Shown: positions 63,245 through 64,000 of the stretch, one piece after another
Layout of the letters: each line of letters starts with the position of its first letter
Position numbering within the stretch: the stretch's first letter is position 1
NCBI GenBank assembly: GCA_937877455.1
Contig: CALFIU010000189.1
Span: 1 to 64,000, forward strand
Direction: 5' to 3'
DNA length: 64,000 bases
Origin: an uncultured Bacteroidales bacterium
GTDB taxonomy: Bacteria > Bacteroidota > Bacteroidia > Bacteroidales > UBA3824
Translations under genes and position numbers: made by a program
The notes under the pieces: generated by a model
Database searches by the model: none
Seen by the model: only the letters and a program-made list of their open reading frames with translations
Told to the model about the DNA's origin: nothing

Positions 63245-64000
63245 TTACTATCTTGTATTATTTCTTGATCTTCTTTCAGTTCTTGCGCCCAAGTTACAAG
63301 CCATTTATTTTTATTCTTGAATGGATCTCTCATCACTTCATCCAAAAGTAAATGAAGTACATCGCCGATTTCCTTGCTTGGTTCATATCCAATTTCTATC
63401 AAATCATCGCCAGAAATATCCAACTTATCCAAGCTACAACAATCATTATTGCCGATAATGATTCCTGCGTCAACCTTCATCTGATTTATAAGTTTTAAAA
63501 ACTTGAATTTATTGATTGGACTTGCGACCGTTGCTTTCGCCATCCAGTAATCACACAGATTTTTCGTGTTTCTAAAACCTATCTCACTAATCAGTTTTCG
63601 TACTTCATATTTACGATCATCATACTTGAAGCTGATATGTTTATAATCTTCTTTATGCTTTAGAATATCGCAAATAAGTTTACTTCTTTGGTTATCCATG
63701 CGCATATCAGTCAAGATTTCTTTTGGATTATCCGTAAACTGTAGCAACAATGCCATTCTTACAGCAAGTTCATCATCTTTATTTGTCGCCATCAAAGACT
63801 CGATAACTTCATGATGTTCAAATAAAGTTCCTGCGTTTTTCACGCTATCGTTAAAATATGGAGTAATACAGTAGAATAAATCAAGGCAATTATAAAGTGT
63901 CCTAAATGCACTCGGAAACTGTGTACTCATTATCTTACATGTTTCGGCGCAAATTCTTTCTTTGGATATGTTGCCAAGCAATTCACGATTATATTGCATA
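63241..64000 (-). CDS. cca: CCA-adding tRNA nucleotidyltransferase, C-terminal part (5' end outside)
   Basis: At least 252 residues; the frame is open at the right edge. NISKERICAETCKIM (neck helix signature VSxERIxxEL), a helical body, and SGDDLIEIGYEPSKEIGDVLHLLLDEVMRDPFKNKNKWL (the C-terminal DLM..G.kPG..IG..L motif) identify a class II CCA enzyme, which builds or repairs tRNA 3' CCA ends. The catalytic head (~150-180 residues) lies beyond the window. Its presence with Pnk-HD and RNA ligase suggests a tRNA maintenance set. Confidence 0.82.
   Translation of the reverse strand, partial: MQYNRELLGNISKERICAETCKIMSTQFPSAFRTLYNCLDLFYCITPYFNDSVKNAGTLFEHHEVIESLMATNKDDELAVRMALLLQFTDNPKEILTDMRMDNQRSKLICDILKHKEDYKHISFKYDDRKYEVRKLISEIGFRNTKNLCDYWMAKATVASPINKFKFLKLINQMKVDAGIIIGNNDCCSLDKLDISGDDLIEIGYEPSKEIGDVLHLLLDEVMRDPFKNKNKWLVTWAQELKEDQEIIQDSN

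Noticed and set aside
1..64000. tRNA, rRNA or CRISPR loci
   Set aside because: No cloverleaf-like sequence, rRNA similarity or regularly spaced repeat array was found on reading either strand; a tRNA scan would be needed to exclude a degenerate tRNA.

Overview
The window is 64 kb of a large, AT-rich temperate phage or prophage whose host is most likely an anaerobic Firmicute (Clostridia, possibly a gut Lachnospiraceae). This is inferred from strong AGGAGG-type ribosome binding sites, an anaerobic ribonucleotide reductase pair (NrdD/NrdG), a GH25 + CHAP-like + CW_7 + SH3 endolysin for a Gram-positive wall, a siphovirus-style tail module and a DUF6273-type lectin. No bacterial housekeeping block, rRNA or tRNA gene was recognised, and both ends of the window lie inside genes.

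Left part, plus strand (1-33108). Late genes come first: tape measure (cut at the left edge), distal tail protein, tail-tip protein with an S74 self-cleaving chaperone end, small membrane/holin-like genes, endolysin, and a 2851-residue baseplate or fibre adhesin. The adhesin ends in a C-type-lectin-like variable region (VR, 24949-25097) of a diversity-generating retroelement (DGR). An Avd-position helical gene, the template repeat (TR, 26074-26222) and the DGR reverse transcriptase follow. VR and TR differ at 15 positions and every one is an adenine in TR, so the DGR has been active. The reverse transcriptase gene is now split by a complete IS21-family element (26788-29704; istA, istB, arrays of end repeats) flanked by a 5-bp ACCAT duplication. 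Removing the element and one ACCAT copy restores a 435-codon frame with all RT motifs. After the RT come a DUF4376-like tail gene and a small cassette of membrane, anchored and secreted proteins that looks like lysogenic cargo.

Integration module (33109-36000). A bidirectional terminator, a candidate attP region rich in TACGCA repeats, a tyrosine integrase on the minus strand, small genes and an excisionase-like HTH protein. A 35-bp sequence occurs both at the integrase promoter and, inverted, in the candidate attP.

Right part, minus strand (36000-64000). Early and replication genes: macro-domain protein, dUTPase, NrdG/NrdD, deoxyribosyltransferase-like protein, guanylate kinase, divergent ThyX, DnaE-type polymerase, Cas4/RecB-like nuclease, DnaG-type primase, DnaB-like helicase, HD hydrolase, SSB, DUF1071 annealing protein, DUF2829 (Tad2-like) protein, a kinase-HD end-healing enzyme next to an RNA ligase, three DNA methyltransferases, an SNF2-type helicase, and the C-terminal part of a CCA-adding enzyme at the right edge. 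Together they supply nucleotides, replicate the genome, and probably counter host defences (RNA repair, Tad2-like sponge, methylation). Poly-G tracts of 8-9 at two methyltransferase loci suggest phase-variable expression.
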